Notes: generated by a model from the letters alone, not told the origin. A stretch of DNA of 64,000 bases from Okapia johnstoni (GCA_024291935.2 CM044307.1:93563461-93627460), one strand, 5' to 3'; shown: positions 22,975 to 35,781, counted from the first letter of the stretch. A program made the numbers and translations.

Positions 22975-23104
22975 GATAGATGAGATGCTAACTAACTTTT
23001 TGTAGTAATCATTCACAATATATGTAAGTCAAACCATTTTGCTGTACCCCTTAAATTTATATAGTGAAATATGTTGATTATGTCTCAATAAAACTGGAAA
23101 AAAA
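22975..23104 (+). mobile_element. L1 3' UTR end
   Basis: TGCTGTACCCCTTAAATTTA and TATGTCTCAATAAAACTGGA followed by poly(A), a standard old L1 3' terminus. Confidence 0.75.
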
Positions 23105-23867
23105 ACCCCATTCCCTCAGCAATGGAGAGAAGGCAGGGTAAATTAGGGACTCCTCTACTGAGAAGTCTTTACAAAAGCCTTTGTTTCTCTTTCTTATTAT
23201 ACAAGTGATACATATTCACTGTAGAAAATTTTAAAAAATGGATAAGCAAGGAAAATAATTTAAAAATCATTTGTAATATCACAGCAGCAATAACCAGTGT
23301 TAACAATTTGGTGTATAGCCTTCTAGTTTTTCTGAAAAGTCATTTTGCCATGGCAAATAAGAACTTGGTAAAGGGGAGTCCTGGCTTTGGAAAAAGAAGC
23401 AGCAAGATGTTGATCCATTGATCAAACACTTGTGCTGTCAGGAGAGACTTTGCCTTTTACATCAACAGAAGAAAAAGTAAATTGGAAGTACTCTGGAAAT
23501 ATGGGGATTAAGATTTTTCACTCAGGTAATTTGCAAAGTGCTTTAGTGAACATCAGATGCAGCTAATGAAAAAAGTTAGCACTTTTTAAAAGAAGAAAAT
23601 TGGTTTTCACATATCTTTTAAACTTCAGTCTTCAAAATTTGCATTATTTGCATTATTCTTGTCCCCAAATTAGTGATTGCTACTTTTATCTAACCAATAT
23701 TCACCCCTCCTACGGTTCTTTTTTTTTGATAAGATCACGAACATCTTTACCCAGAGCCCTTAATCTCAGATAATCATACAGGTAAGGAGGAAACGGAAAG
23801 CTGGAATGAAATAGAAACCCTCTTATATATGAGGGTTTTTCTTGAGCACTTTAGGGTCTTGCTAGCA
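23105..23867. other. Intron 8 sequence with an old repeat trace
   Basis: At 23195-23335, TATTCACTGTAGAAAATTTT and AACCAGTGTTAACAATTTGG match a common ancient dispersed mammalian repeat of unassigned family. The rest is unassigned. Confidence 0.4.
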
Positions 23868-24125
23868 AGGCAGTATAGTGTAGTAGGTATTCAGACTGCA
23901 GGCTTCAAGATCAAATTATGTGACTTCACGTCTGGCTCTGTCACTTACTGGTTGGATAACTTTGGATAAATTAGTTAGCCTCTCTGTGCCCTAGTTTCTT
24001 CAACATTAAAATGAGAATAGTAATACTATCAAGTCTTGTAGCGCTATTGGGGATTCATAAGATAAGGCATTGTAAAGCTGCTTAGCACAGAGCAAGGTAT
24101 TTAATAAATGCCAGCTAAAGTATTT
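23868..24125 (+). repeat. MIR SINE, near full length
   Basis: GCAGTATAGTGTAGTAGGTA, CTGTCACTTACTGGTTGGAT, CTCTCTGTGCCCTAGTTTCT and AAAATGAGAATAGTAATA follow the MIR consensus in order. Confidence 0.8.
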
Positions 24126-24595
24126 GACAAATTGCACTAGGTGGTCAAATCAGTACAACTTAAGCACAGGAAAGACCGCTGGAGAGAACTGCTACTCTTC
24201 TGGTGGTCTTGGTTAGTTCTCTAACTTTCAACTGAACTCAGGCCCTCCCTTCAGAAATGCAGACTGTGCGGTTATATTACAAAAGGGTTATAGATGGAGT
24301 GGCATGCTGCTTTGCAATGTAAGGTGTGTTAACCATAAATAAGAAAGGGAAAGCCTCTTCCGAATGATGTCAAACTTCTTCCTGGAGATGGAAGAGACCT
24401 CCTCGGAGTTAATAGCACACCTCCCCTGAGTGAGCAGAGAGAAAGACAAGTTGCAGGAAACAGCTGGGGAGAACAAAGGAATATATATTGTTTGTGCCAA
24501 TGAGAGCACATGAAATCATGAACTCCTGACTCAAACTTCTCCAGCAGATTAGGAGAGATGCTGCTCATTGGTACATGCAGCACTCCCCTAATAAC
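24126..24595. other. Intron 8 sequence, unassigned
   Basis: Nothing recognised. Confidence 0.3.
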
Positions 24596-24656
24596 TCAGT
24601 TCAGTTCAGTCATTCAGTCATGTCTGACTCTTTGCAACCCCATGAACCGCAGCACG

Positions 24657-27407
24657 TCAGGCTTCCCTGTCCATCACCAACTCCCGGAGTTTACTCAAAC
24701 TAATGTCCATTGAGTCGGTGATGCCATCCAACAATCTCATCCTCTGTTGTCCCCTTCTCCTCCTGCCTCCAATCTTTCCCAGCATCAGGGTCTTTTCTAA
24801 TGAGTCAGTTCTTCGCATCAGGTGGTCAAAATATTGGAATTTCAGATTCAGCATCAGTCTTTCTGATAAATATTCAGGACTGATTTCCTTTAGGTTGGAC
24901 TGGTTTGATCTCCTTGCAGTCCAAGGGACTCTCAAGAGTCTTCTCCAACACCACAGTTCAAAAGCATCAATTCTTCGCTGCTCAGCTTTCTTTATAGTCC
25001 AACTCTCACATCCATACATGACCACTGGAAAAACCATAGCTTTGACTAAATGGACCTTTGTTGGCAAAATAATGTCTCTGCTTTTTAATATGCTGTCTAG
25101 GAGAAGAGAATGGCAACCCACTCCAGTACTCTTGCCTGGAGAACCCCATGGATGGAGGAGCCTGGTGGGCTACAGTCCATGGGGTCACGAAGAGTCCGAC
25201 GACTGAGCGACCTCACTTTCACTTTTCACTTTCATGCACTGGAGAAGGAAATGGCAACCCATTCCAGTATTCTTGCCTGGAGAATCCCGGGGACGGAGGA
25301 GCCTGGTTGGCTGCCGTGTATGGGGTCACACAGAGTCGGACACGACTGAAGCAACTTAGCAGCAGCAGCAGCAGCTAGGTTGGTCATAACTTTTCTTCCA
25401 AGGAGCAAGCATCTTTTAATTTCATGGCTACAATCACCATCTGCAGTGATTTTGGAGCCCCCCAAAATAAAGTCTGTCACTGTTTCCATTGTTTCCCCAT
25501 CTATTTGCCATGAAGTGATGGGACTGGGTGCCATGATCTTAGTTTTCTGAATGTTGAGTTTTAAGCCAACTTTTTCACTCTCCTCTTTCACTTTCATCAA
25601 GAGGCTCTTTAGTTCTTCTTCACTTTCTGCCATAAGGGTGGTGTTATCTGCATATCTGAGGTTATTGATATTTCTCCCGGCAATCTTGATTCCAGCTTGT
25701 GCTTCATCCAGCCCAGCATTTCTCATGACATACTCTGCATACAAGTTAAATAAGCAGGGTGACAATATACAGCCTTGACGTACCTCTTTCCTGATTTGGA
25801 ACCAGTCTGTTCTTCTATGTCCAGTGCATACAGATTTCTCAGGAGGCAGGTCAGGTGGTCTGGTATTCCATCTCTTGAAGAATTTTCCACAGTTTGTTGT
25901 GATCCACACAGTTAAGGGCTTTAGCTTAGTCAATAAAGCAGAAGTAGATGTTTTTCTGGAACTCTCTTGCTTTTTTGATGATCCAACAGATGTTGGCAAT
26001 TTGATCTCTGGTTCCTCTCCCTTTTCTAAATCCAGCTTGAACATCTAGAAGTTCACGGTTCACATATTATTGAAGCCTGGCTTGGAGAATTTTGAACATT
26101 TCTTTACTAGTGTGTGAGATGAGTGAAATTGTGCAGTAGTTTGAGCATCCTTTGGCATTGCCTTTCTTTGGGATTGGAATGAAAACTTACCTTTTCCAGT
26201 CTTGTGGCCACTGCTGAGTTTTCCAAATTCGCTGGTATATTGGGTGCAGCACTTTCACAGCATCATCTTTTAGGATTTGAAATAGCTAAACTGGAATTCC
26301 ATCACCTCCCCTAGCTTTGTTCGTAGTGATGCTTCCTAAGGCCCACTGGCTCTAGGTGAGTGGTCACACCATTGTGGTTATCTGTGTCATGGAGATCTTT
26401 TTTGTATAGTTCTTCTGTGTATTCTTGCCACCTCTTCTCAATATCTTCTGCTTCTGTTAGGTCCATACCATTTCTGTCCTTTATTGTGCCCATCTTTGCA
26501 TGAAATGTTCCCTTGGTATCTCTAATTTTCTTGAAGAGATCTCTAGTCTTTCCCATTCTATTGTTTTCCTCTATTTCTTTGCATTGATCACTGAGGAAGG
26601 CTTTCTTATCTCTCCTTGCTGTTCTTTGGATCTTTGCATTCAAATGGGTATATCTTTCCTTTTCTCCTTTGCTTTTTGCATCTTTTCTTTTCTCAGCTAT
26701 TTTAAGGCCTCCTCAGGCAACCATTTTGCCTTGTTGCATTTCTTTTTCTTGGGGATGTTGTTGATCACTGCCTCCTGTACAATGTCACGAACCTCTGTCC
26801 ATAGTTCTTCAGGCACTCTGTCTATCAGATCTAATCCCTTGAATCTATTTGTCACTTTCACTGTATAATCATAAGGGATTTGATTTAGGTCATACCTGAA
26901 TGGTCTAGCGGTTTTCCCTACTTTCTTCAATTTAAGTCTGAATTTGGCAACAAGGAGTTCATGATCTCAGCCACAGTCAGCTCCTGGTCTTGTTTTCGCT
27001 GACTGTATAGAGCTTCTTCATTTTTGGCTGTAAAGAATACAATCAGTCTGTTTTCGGTATTGACCATCTGGTGATGTCCATGTGTGGAGTCTTCTCTTGT
27101 GTTATTGGAAGAGGGTGTTTGCTATGACCAGTGCGTTCTCTTGGCAAAACTTTGTTAGCCTTTGCCCTGCTTCGTTTTGTTCTCCAAGGCCAAATTTGCC
27201 TGTTACTGCAGGTATCTCTTGACTTCCTACTTTTGCATTCCAGTCCCCTATAATGAAAAGGACATCTTTTTTGAGTTTTAGTTCTAGAAGGTCTTGTAGG
27301 TCTTCATAGAACCATTCAACTTCAGCCTCTTTAGCGTTACTGGTCGGGGCATAGACTTTGATTACTGTAATATTGAATAGTTTGTCTTGGAAACGAATGG
27401 AAATCAT
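24657..27407 (-). pseudogene. BovB endonuclease/reverse transcriptase pseudogene
   Basis: Reading frames follow the BovB protein order on the - strand: endonuclease (27407-27102, with FIIGDWNAKVG), linker pieces (26930-26697, 26643-26311), reverse transcriptase (26044-25380, with VRQGCILSPCLFN) and the C-terminal region (25121-24657, with ELWCWRRLLRVPW). Frameshifts and stops separate the pieces. The catalytic box reads YADNTTLM where active elements have YADD, so the second catalytic Asp is replaced. A BOV-A2 insertion splits the C-terminal part. No functional protein can come from this copy. Confidence 0.93.
25101..25374 (+). mobile_element. BOV-A2 SINE inside BovB
   Basis: Two sense Bov-A units with the CACTTTTCACTTTCATGCA linker and a (CAG)n tail. 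BovB sequence resumes after CTAG, which is repeated on both sides. Confidence 0.95.
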
Positions 27408-27427
27408 TCTGTAGTGTTTGAGATTGC

Positions 27428-28265
27428 ATCCAATTTGTTGCTTTCTTAATAACTCAAGAAAGCAATAAATTTGGGGTTTCTAATTGTGACTGCTCCCTCC
27501 TTGAGTTCAAGTTCCTGAGAACTTAAGCCAGGTGTTTGCAGTTTGGCTGTAAGATGGCTGTATTAACGACTGAGCGACTGAACCAACAACAAAAGTCAAG
27601 CCTTGAAAATTCTCTGTATAAAACTGGGGAGATACTTTAGGAAAGGGGGGTTTAACCTTTTCCTCTTCTTTGCAAAGATGCTTAGCAAAGGCATGACCTT
27701 GCTGGATTCCTACTGCATATCTTTTCCATAGCTTTGATAGAATCAACTGTGGCCCATTCACGTATTCATTCAGTGAATGAGCATCTACTACATGTCAAGC
27801 ATCAGGAATTCAACTGTAAAACAGGCAGACATGGCCCTGGTTCTTGGGAACTTGCAGTCAGTCTACTGAGGGATACAGATAAAGATTTGAATATAACAAG
27901 TGCAAAGATGGGGAAAGGAAGGTGCTCGGGTCAGGTTCAGGAAGGGGAATGAATGATCAGAAACGGTTTTCTGAGGAAGACTTTCTTAGCAGTCTAATTG
28001 TTATTTTTTAATTTGCTGTGATATATGCTTACTGACAGAATACATGTTAATACTTTAAGGAACTTTTGCTTCTCAACAGGCTATCTTCATATTGCAGAGC
28101 TCCTTAGATTGGGTTTCAGGAACTGTTGACCAGTAGTTAAATCTGCTGTCACCTATCCAAAGGGGATTCTCTGTAGAATCAGAGTCCTGGGACAAGGGAT
28201 GAGTCAACTGTGCATGTGACTATGGTCTCAATAACCTCAGAGCAGGGAACCTTCACCTAAACTTA
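27428..28265. other. Intron 8 sequence with an old repeat trace
   Basis: At about 27745-27960, GAGCATCTACTACATGTCAA and the following text match an old dispersed mammalian repeat also seen near 40726 and 56530. The rest is unassigned. Confidence 0.4.
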
Positions 28266-28540
28266 AAGTCTTCATTGATTTAGCATTTGACATGTGTTTA
28301 TTCATTTGAGTCTCAGTAGCACTTTGAGACAGATGGGACTCATATTATTACCTGCTGGCACACTTCCTGGTATTCACATGTTGCTATAGACACAATTGGT
28401 GCCCAATAACAATTTGGCAAGGAAAGGAGTCCCCATTTGTAAATGAGACTGAGACAAGGGAAATGACTCGTCCGAGATCATACATTGCAATAATGGCAGA
28501 GGCTGAGCTACTAGACTTTCTGTGTCCTGATCTGGTGCAC
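28266..28540 (-). repeat. MIR SINE, interrupted
   Basis: TTTATTCATTTGAGTCTCAG and AATGAGACTGAGACAAGGGA with GCAGAGGCTGAGC match antisense MIR, with about 90 foreign bases in the middle. Confidence 0.55.
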
Positions 28541-29560
28541 CAGCCTACTTCTCAGGAGTTTAAGATGTCAAGGCAAGGTGTGACCGGCTGAGGCAGCAGA
28601 GACATGTGCATGGTGTCCTGGAGGCAAGTTATTGGTACAGAAGTGGGATTCGGGCTCTTTAAATCATGCTCCTCTCTAAAGGTGTTACAAGTCAGAGTCT
28701 TCTGGTTAATGTCAGTGGGAAAAAATACAGTCTTCACCTTGATGACGCTTTAAAAAATGCCCTGCATTTCCACTTCAGAGGCCATCACATGGACATCCAG
28801 ATTCCCAGCTTCTCTTGAAAAGACCAGTGCCTCTGGCAGTCGGACTGTCTTCATCCAAGGACATACTTGGTCATACCTGAGTTGCTGTCCCCATTAGATG
28901 GGGTACATGATACTGAGTTGAGAAGTGAAATTTCATTTCCAGTCACCTGCCTGTCCATCCCTTACTGATCAGGGGGATGGAGAGAGAAGAGAAGGGTTGA
29001 TGTTCTGGGCAGCAGCAAATGTGCCAGTTCTCTTGGTAGCCAGAGCCAGAGAATAAGTTTGGTTAAATAGTTTGCCATGAGGCACCAAAATATTTCAGGT
29101 CACAGCTTTCTTTACTGTCTCATGAATTCTCATTACCCTTTAGCAAATCTATTTTGTGCCCACCAAATAACGCATCTGTATCCAGTGTAAATAGATGGCT
29201 GTAGTTTAAAGCAGTACAATGTAGTACTTGGTTTGGGGCTTTGTAATATGATTTTTATCATGAAAATGGTATATTTCACTTCCAGCCCAGCCTCTTTTGT
29301 CGTAGTCTCAGCTCTCCCGAGCTCAGCTGTAGTGCTGTTGTTCCTTGGCAAGACTCAGGAGCCTTGGCTTCCTGACATGGCTCTTGTATATCTGTGATGT
29401 GCTCCTTGACTGAGGCTAGACCACACAGGAGAGTGAAGGCACCTACCCCAGTGCAAGCCAGACACGGATATCTGTAGGCAAGCTAGGCGGGCGTCCATCT
29501 TTCCAGGAACCCACCAAGCTCAAGTGTCACAAAGGTGATGTAAACATCAATGCTACGGCC
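28541..29560. other. Intron 8 sequence, unassigned
   Basis: Nothing recognised. Confidence 0.3.
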
Positions 29561-30046
29561 TGCAGTCACCAGGAACAGAGGTGAACAGTATGGCATAGTA
29601 CAAACAACATGGACAGTGGGGATCAGGCACAACTAGTTTCAACCCAGTTCTGTCACCCCTGAACTTGCACAGGTAACTCCACCTGTTTTCCCATCTGTAA
29701 AATGGGGGGATTTAGCTCTGGTTGTTGTTCAGCTCAGTTGATAAGTTGTGCCTGACTCTGTGACCCCATGGATGGACTGCAGCACGCCAGGCTACTCTGT
29801 CCTTCACCAGCTCCCAGAGTTTGCTCAAACTCATGTCCTTTGAGTCGATGACGGCATCTAACGATCTCATCCTCTGTCATCCCCTTCTCCTCCTGCCCTC
29901 AATCTTTCCCAGAATCAGGGTCTTTTCCAATGAGTCAGCTCTTTGCATGAGGTGGCCAAAGTATTGGAGCTTCAGTTTCAGCATCTGTCCTTCCAATGAA
30001 TTAGCACTTGTACATAGTAAGAGTTCAATAGATGTTATTCATTTAT
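29561..30046 (+). repeat. MIR SINE split by a BovB tail
   Basis: MIR reads from about 29561 to 29719 (CACCTGTTTTCCCATCTGTA) and resumes at 30001 (GTACATAGTAAGAGTTCAAT). The gap is the BovB fragment at 29720-30000. Confidence 0.7.
29720..30000 (-). mobile_element. BovB LINE, 3' end fragment
   Basis: Antisense BovB terminus with CTCATCCTCTGTCATCCCCT, GGTGGCCAAAGTATTGGAGC and GCATCTGTCCTTCCAATGAA. Confidence 0.9.
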
Positions 30047-30049
30047 TTT

Positions 30050-30165
30050 TCTCCATTTTACACACGAGAAACCTAAGACTCAGAAAGGCTACATAACTTT
30101 CCTAAAGTCAAGGATATGGCAGAGGCTGGCTTTGAACCTTGGTCTTTCACTCCAAAGTCAAGCCC
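30050..30165 (-). repeat. MIR SINE fragment
   Basis: CTCCATTTTACACACGAGAA and GGCAGAGGCTGGCTTTGAAC match antisense MIR. Confidence 0.65.
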
Positions 30166-30280
30166 TCAGACCACCCCATCATGTTACTGTCACATTGCCC
30201 ACCTCTGCAGGTTGCGGTGAGCACCCTGTAAAGCGTTTAGTATGGTGGTAGAGTGCAGGTTTCAGTAATTGGCAGTGATT

Positions 30281-30569
30281 GTTATTAGAGGTCGGAGAAG
30301 GCACTGGCAGCCCACTCCACTACTCTTGCCTGGAAAATCCCATGGATGGAGGAGCCTGATGGGCTGCAGTCCATGGGGTCGATAGGAGTCAGAGACGACT
30401 GAGCGACTTTTTCACTTTTCACTTTCATGCATTGGAGAAGGAAATGGCAACCCACTCCAGTGTTCTTGCCTGGAGAATCCCAGGGACAGGGGAGCCTGGT
30501 GGGCTGCCATCTATGGGGTCGCACAGAATCGGACACGACTGAAGCGACTTAGCAGCAGTTATTAGAGGT
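30281..30569 (+). mobile_element. BOV-A2 SINE with perfect 12-bp TSD
   Basis: A full BOV-A2 (30293-30557) lies between two identical copies of GTTATTAGAGGT (30281-30292 and 30558-30569). The perfect duplication suggests a recent insertion. Confidence 0.96.
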
Positions 30570-31377
30570 AGGGGAGCTCAACTAAGCTGAAATTCTATTT
30601 AGAGGTTCAGTTACCTATAGATGTTCACTGCAGCAGGACCCCAATTCATAGGTAAATCTTCTCAACCCTATATGCACATAGAGATGGTTAGTGTCGACTC
30701 TGAGTGTGAGGGATGATGATCGTGGTGTTGGTTAGTGACTAGAAAAGAAACATGACTTCATTAATAAAAACTTAATATAGAGGGCAGCTCAGTGCAACAG
30801 GGCAGTGAAAATGGCTCTCTCCACTAAATGTACTTTTCTCTTCAGTTTTCAGACACATAATCATTTCCCAAGGTCCTTGGCCTTGCCTGGAAAGAAATAG
30901 GTGAGAAAATGCCAGCTCTCTAGTCCTGATGTCTGGGGGAGGGGGGGTGTTGCTTTTCATAACACAGGGATAAAAATAAAATGGCCCTTTAAAGGTGGTG
31001 GTGACTATCCCCGGCTTACTTGGGAATCAGTAAAAACCTTATTCTTCATACAAGCATCTGAGAGCCTATCGTAGAATCACCACATCTGGGGAGAAAGTGT
31101 GATCTGAGACAGAACATTTTAGGGCATGCAGAAGTATGAATGGCTGAGAATGTGCTTGTCAGTTTTCTTCTCCTTCAAGAAGCTCAGAATTGCTTAGGTT
31201 ATAAAAGTCAGTTCTTGGGCACTTCCAAACCTATAGCTTTTGCTTTAAATAGGTCTTCTCTGCAAAGTAGATTAAGCACATACATAAATGGAATGTTGAT
31301 CCATACACTTGGTATGAAAATGGTGAGTGTGTGCATGTCTGTGTCCTCAGATTGAAGTTTATCCATTTCAAGGTAGC
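30570..31377. other. Intron 8 sequence, unassigned
   Basis: Nothing recognised apart from a short G-run at 30936-30950. Confidence 0.3.
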
Positions 31378-31625
31378 TAGTTATATAGTAGGGCTTCCCA
31401 GGCGGCTCAGTGGTGAAGAATCTGCCTGCCAATGCAGGAGACATAAGAGATGCTACTTCGATCCCTGGGTTGGGAAGATCCCCTGGAGAAGGAAATGACA
31501 GCCCACTCCAGTATTCTTGCCTGGGAAATCCCACGGACAGAGGAACCTAGCAGGCTATGGTCCGTGGGGTCACAAAGAGTCGGACATGAGAGAGCCACTG
31601 AGCATGCACACATAGTTATATAGTA
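31378..31625 (+). mobile_element. Bov-tA SINE with perfect 13-bp TSD
   Basis: The SINE (31391-31612) is flanked by TAGTTATATAGTA at 31378-31390 and 31613-31625. The tRNA head with B-box and the Bov-A unit are complete. Confidence 0.96.
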
Positions 31626-32930
31626 AGTTCACCAAAGGGTCATTTGGAAAAAAGATGGAATTGCCCTAAAAGAAGAGAGCCAAACTCTGTGGATCTGTTT
31701 TGGAGATGGTTCACTGAGGCTCATGCAGTAATCTAGGGTCCAAGCAGTAATACTGAATATAAGACCAGCTTTTGATTTGTGAACCCAAAGACCAGAAGGT
31801 TCAGAAGACTTCTTTCAGAAGGCACCTATTTGTATTCCTCATGCCCTTTTCAAAGTGCTACAGAATTTTGTAAAACAGAATTGGATGGATGATCATCTCA
31901 CAAATTCATCTCCAGAAGCAAATAGTGTCTCTCTGATCTCATGTGTTATCAGCTGGTAAATGAAGGTCCAGGCAGGGATGCTGATAGAAATTCCTGGTGG
32001 GTGCTTAGGGTACTTCGGGGGCTGGATTGAGCATAAACTCCTCCATACTCTGACCAAGCACAGTTAGCGTTGTTCTTGGCTTATTTCCAGTTGGCTACAG
32101 TCTTAGAAATTGCAAACTGAAAAACTTTCCTCTCAGATGTCAGAATCAGTGAATTTTCAGAATTGTTCCTTGTCATGACAGAGGCCAGAAGCCACATAGC
32201 CACAAGGCTATTCCACTTCCAGAAGGAGACACCTGCCAGTCAGCCTGCGTGCCGGGTCCTGAAGGCCCCCTCCTTCCTCCCTGGCTCGGAGGACCCTCAG
32301 CGTTTGGTGAACGAGGTGTAGAGAGAGGTCAAGGGACCAGTCCATTTCTGAAGGTATAGGTTAAAAGTGATTTGATGGCTACAGTCGAGGGATTTTCATC
32401 TTTTCAAAAAGTCTGTAATGTTGGAAAGGGTGCTGAGGGCAGTAGTTACTGATCTGGGAGATCGGTGTGGATGCTGTTGGCTTCGCCTGCTGGGAAATTC
32501 TTCTCCATTCACTATTTCCTCCCTGCCTTCAGTATTTGCTGAGCACCTGCTACATGTCAGGTGGGGGGCAAGAGACCAGCCATGAAATAGCAGCAGCAGC
32601 AAAAACAAGGCAGACTCTAGCCTTGACCCAAGTCTGGTGGAGGGAGCGGCAAGAATACTGGGAGTTTCTGTCTGGCTCTGTAAGCATCTTCTTCTGGCAG
32701 GCCAGCGGGAAGTAGGCAGAGGGGCTGAGCCGTGACAAGAGCATCCCTGTCAGAGGGAGGGCGGTGTTCTCAGGCTTAGGTGGGAAGCTGAAAAGGGCAT
32801 GTCCATCCACACAGCTGCGAATAGTTTTTGGGGCCAGGGGCAGTAGCAAGGTGGGCAACCGGCAGGGAGGGCAGGCTGGAGATGAGGCTGCAGGAGGCAG
32901 GGGCCCAAAGGTCCATGAGGGTCTTTTCTT
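31626..32930. other. Intron 8 sequence, unassigned
   Basis: The part at about 32220-32930 is G+C-richer and gives overlapping open frames on both strands, but none resembles a known protein. Confidence 0.35.
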
Positions 32931-33085
32931 CTGTCTTTCTTTTTGGCTGTGCTGGATCTTGTTGCTGGGGCTTTCTCTAGTGGTGGCATGTGGACTTCTC
33001 GCTGTGGTGGCTTCTCCTATGGCAGAGCATGGGATCTGGGGCGCTCAGATGTCAGTAGTTGCAGCTCAAGGGCCTGGTAGTTGAG
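32931..33085 (-). mobile_element. CHR-2-type SINE fragment
   Basis: TTTTTGGCTGTGCTGGATCT and GCTGTGGTGGCTTCTCCTAT match an antisense CHR-2; the tRNA head is missing. Confidence 0.75.
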
Positions 33086-35555
33086 GTTGGTGGGCTCTGG
33101 GGCTCCTGAGGATGGAGGCTGTTACAGTGGATCCTGTTGGAGTTTAGGCGTGGACAAATGGCTCAGGTGGCCCAGATGTTGGGTGAATGCTTGTCATTCC
33201 TGTTAGTCCATGAGCAGGAGGCAGGGGATGAGAGATTTTTTTTTTTCTTTTTCTAATTAAAAAATACCATTAAAACCTGATATAGAAACTTGTAAGTGTA
33301 AAATGATACCAAGTCAGGTGGTATTTGAAGTTGAAAATCCTCTCAGATAAGCTGAACAAAGGGCACTAAAACTGAACCGGTCAGAGGGCACTTAAACAAA
33401 TCATCCATTTGTTCTTGTAAGCAATCCAAAAGATAGAGGCAAGGGTAGTTAAACACACAGAAGAATCTTGCTGGAAACAGTGCTGCTTGAAAATCGCCTA
33501 TGTTGATGTATTTTTCAATAAAAGTTGTTTTCTGCTGACTTTTTTTTATTCTCCCTATGGATGTGCCTCGTATATTTGATGGTCAGTTTTCCACAAGGTT
33601 TGCCATAATGTTTCCTCAGAGCTTAGGTTTTTACATTTTAATTCATTCTGTGGCTGTTCTTAACCTAAGACAGTATACGCTGTTTTCTAGCTGACAAGAT
33701 GATGCTCAAATTCCAACCTTCCTCTTTTTCTCAACTTATTTTTGTCTGTCTTGGTTTGAGGAGAACCACTGGCAAAAGAGGCAGTCTCTACTACTCCAGT
33801 GGAGCCTGTGATCTGATCCTTTCCATAATCTGATTTACCTTTAACTTCCTGTTATTCAAATTTTGGGTTCCCAAATGTCTCCTGCCCCCAGGCCCTTGTG
33901 TTAATTACTCTTTCCAGCAGCTTCCTCTTTTCCTGAAGCTCATCTGAGATCCCATTTATCCTTCAAAGTGCAGCAGAAGCTTCGTGTTCCTCGTCTTCTG
34001 AGACAGATAAGCCACGCTGCAGTTTCAAGACAGAAATTTGTGATGGCATTAAAACAGCAGAACTTTATTATTATTGTTGGTGGTGTTGTTGTTATATGTC
34101 TTGTCTACCTGTTTGTGTTATACCTTTCTTGAGACCATATCTTTAACTACTTTTGTAATCTCCAGTCGAGCTTGACACAGTAGAACTGGGCAAATACAAA
34201 TTTAAAAAATGTGTTAAGTTGTGATCTGCTATAGTGGTTTTCATTTAGGGGCTCGTGGTAAAATATGAATGTGGAGATCTAAGTATGGTTCTAATCCTGC
34301 TGTCATCTGGATGATGATACTAGAATCTAGACAGCAGCTGGCTCCCAAATCCAAGAACACAGGGCGGAAGACTTTTGCCAAAACAGTACTTTTACCAATG
34401 GGAGGCTTCGAGATGGGGTGTGGATGGCCTGTGGTTACAGAGTGGCTGTAGCCTGGGACTGCAAAAGACCAGTGTCTTCCAGCTCTAAGTGTCTATCATT
34501 TCTCACACTTTTGTTTCACACAGGAGTAGCCCAGGGTCAGCTAATGAAGACTGCAAACCACCACTTCCCCCACTTTCTGCTTTTCTGAAGCTCAGTTCCA
34601 GAGATTGTGCCCAGCCAGGAGCACTTGCTCTGCAAACAGCCTGGGGGTAATAATCACTGCACCCTAGTGTGATTTGACTTTATATGTGACTCTTGGAGTG
34701 TTGACAGTTTAAGTGGTCAAAGAAACTGCAATAAAAATGGATGTCTGGGGAGTTTTCTACCTTGTGACATTTGACTGATGACCTGTATGGCTTAAGCAGG
34801 GCACCCTCCACTTTCACTTTTGTTCCCCGGTGTGGATTTGTATTGCTTTCGTATGTCCGTCTCAAAGCTTCCCCCTTATTTATCAAACCTCATTCCTGTC
34901 CCGATCCTATTATTATTTGCAATTTATTCAAGATTAAGGGAATTTTGGCTGTAGGTGTGAAGGTGCTTGCTGCTTGTAGACTGAAATTCAATGTGGCTAA
35001 CATCCAAACTCTAGCAGCTGGCAACAAGTGGTAGAGGAGTGACTGGGATCCTGGATCCTCTTCACTTTTTCAACAGTTTTTCAAGTGTCTTCTTTGCCAT
35101 GCTAGTTGTTCGATGGAAAGATGTTAGAGAAAGGGAGTCTGTGAAACACAGGGCTCTTTTTCTGCATTTTTATCTGCACTTACTGAGGTGCGGACCCCTG
35201 GTATAAAAGCATCTTTGTGTGGCCTTCTTCCTTTCTGGGACTGATCTTTTTGTGATGACGCAGGTACAAAAGAGAATGATGCTCATCAGCCTTGTGTGGG
35301 ATCAGGGTACAGTAGGTCCAAGCTTCACAGGTATTGAGACCTTATTTTCTAGATCATGAAGAAGTGGTGGTGAGGGGAAGGGTGGGGGATCAGAGCTTGG
35401 AAGAGGGCTGGGGCAGCGTGGCTGACCGGGGGCATTTGGAGAGTGTGCACAGGTGTTTGTACCTGTTCTGGAAGTATCTCAATATTTCAACAAGGGCTGC
35501 TGTGCTAGTGTGGCGGTAGTGGCTCTGCACCTGTAAGTGCACTTGTTGATGAGGA
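33086..35555. other. Intron 8 sequence, unassigned
   Basis: About 2.5 kb without young SINEs. No exon or repeat is recognised with confidence. Confidence 0.35.
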
Positions 35556-35730
35556 AAGAATGTTAGGAAGCTGGAGCTTGACTCCTAGCTCTGCCAGCCT
35601 TGGGTTCAGGAATCTGGGAAGATTCCTGGCTCACTGAGACTCAGCTTTCCCATCTGTACAATGGAAATAATAATAGCTACTCTATTCAGTTAGTAGTAGA
35701 GTTAACAGATTTGTAGCAAGATGACATATG
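35556..35730 (+). repeat. MIR SINE
   Basis: GACTCCTAGCTCTGCCAGCC and CTCAGCTTTCCCATCTGTAC with an AATGGAAATAATAATAGC stretch follow the MIR core. Confidence 0.65.
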
Positions 35731-35781
35731 TGCGGACACATTGTTAAACTGGAGATCCACTGGCTAAAGTTTCCCTATTAC

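Larger units (their letters stand above)
24596..27427 (-). mobile_element. BovB (RTE) LINE, 5'-truncated and decayed
   Basis: About 2.55 kb of BovB in antisense, plus a nested BOV-A2 at 25101-25374. The 3' end is at 24596; the element breaks off at about 27427 inside the endonuclease domain. BovB is an RTE-clade non-LTR retrotransposon that supplied the 3' ends of Bov-A/Bov-tA SINEs and mobilises them. A full-length copy is about 3.2 kb, so the 5' end is missing. The TPH2 transcript would carry this as antisense sequence. Confidence 0.95.

Noticed and set aside
24703..25206. 167-residue open frame on the + strand
   Set aside because: It is the antisense shadow of the BovB C-terminal region and runs on into the nested BOV-A2.
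27540..27600. BovB-like end (GACTGAGCGACTGAAC) near 27570
   Set aside because: Only about 16 bases match the BovB 3' terminus with no further element around them; too little to call a separate insertion.
32550..33084. Overlapping 79-106 residue open frames on both strands
   Set aside because: The region is G+C-richer and ends in a CHR SINE, so open frames are expected by chance. None resembles a known protein and no splice or promoter context supports them.
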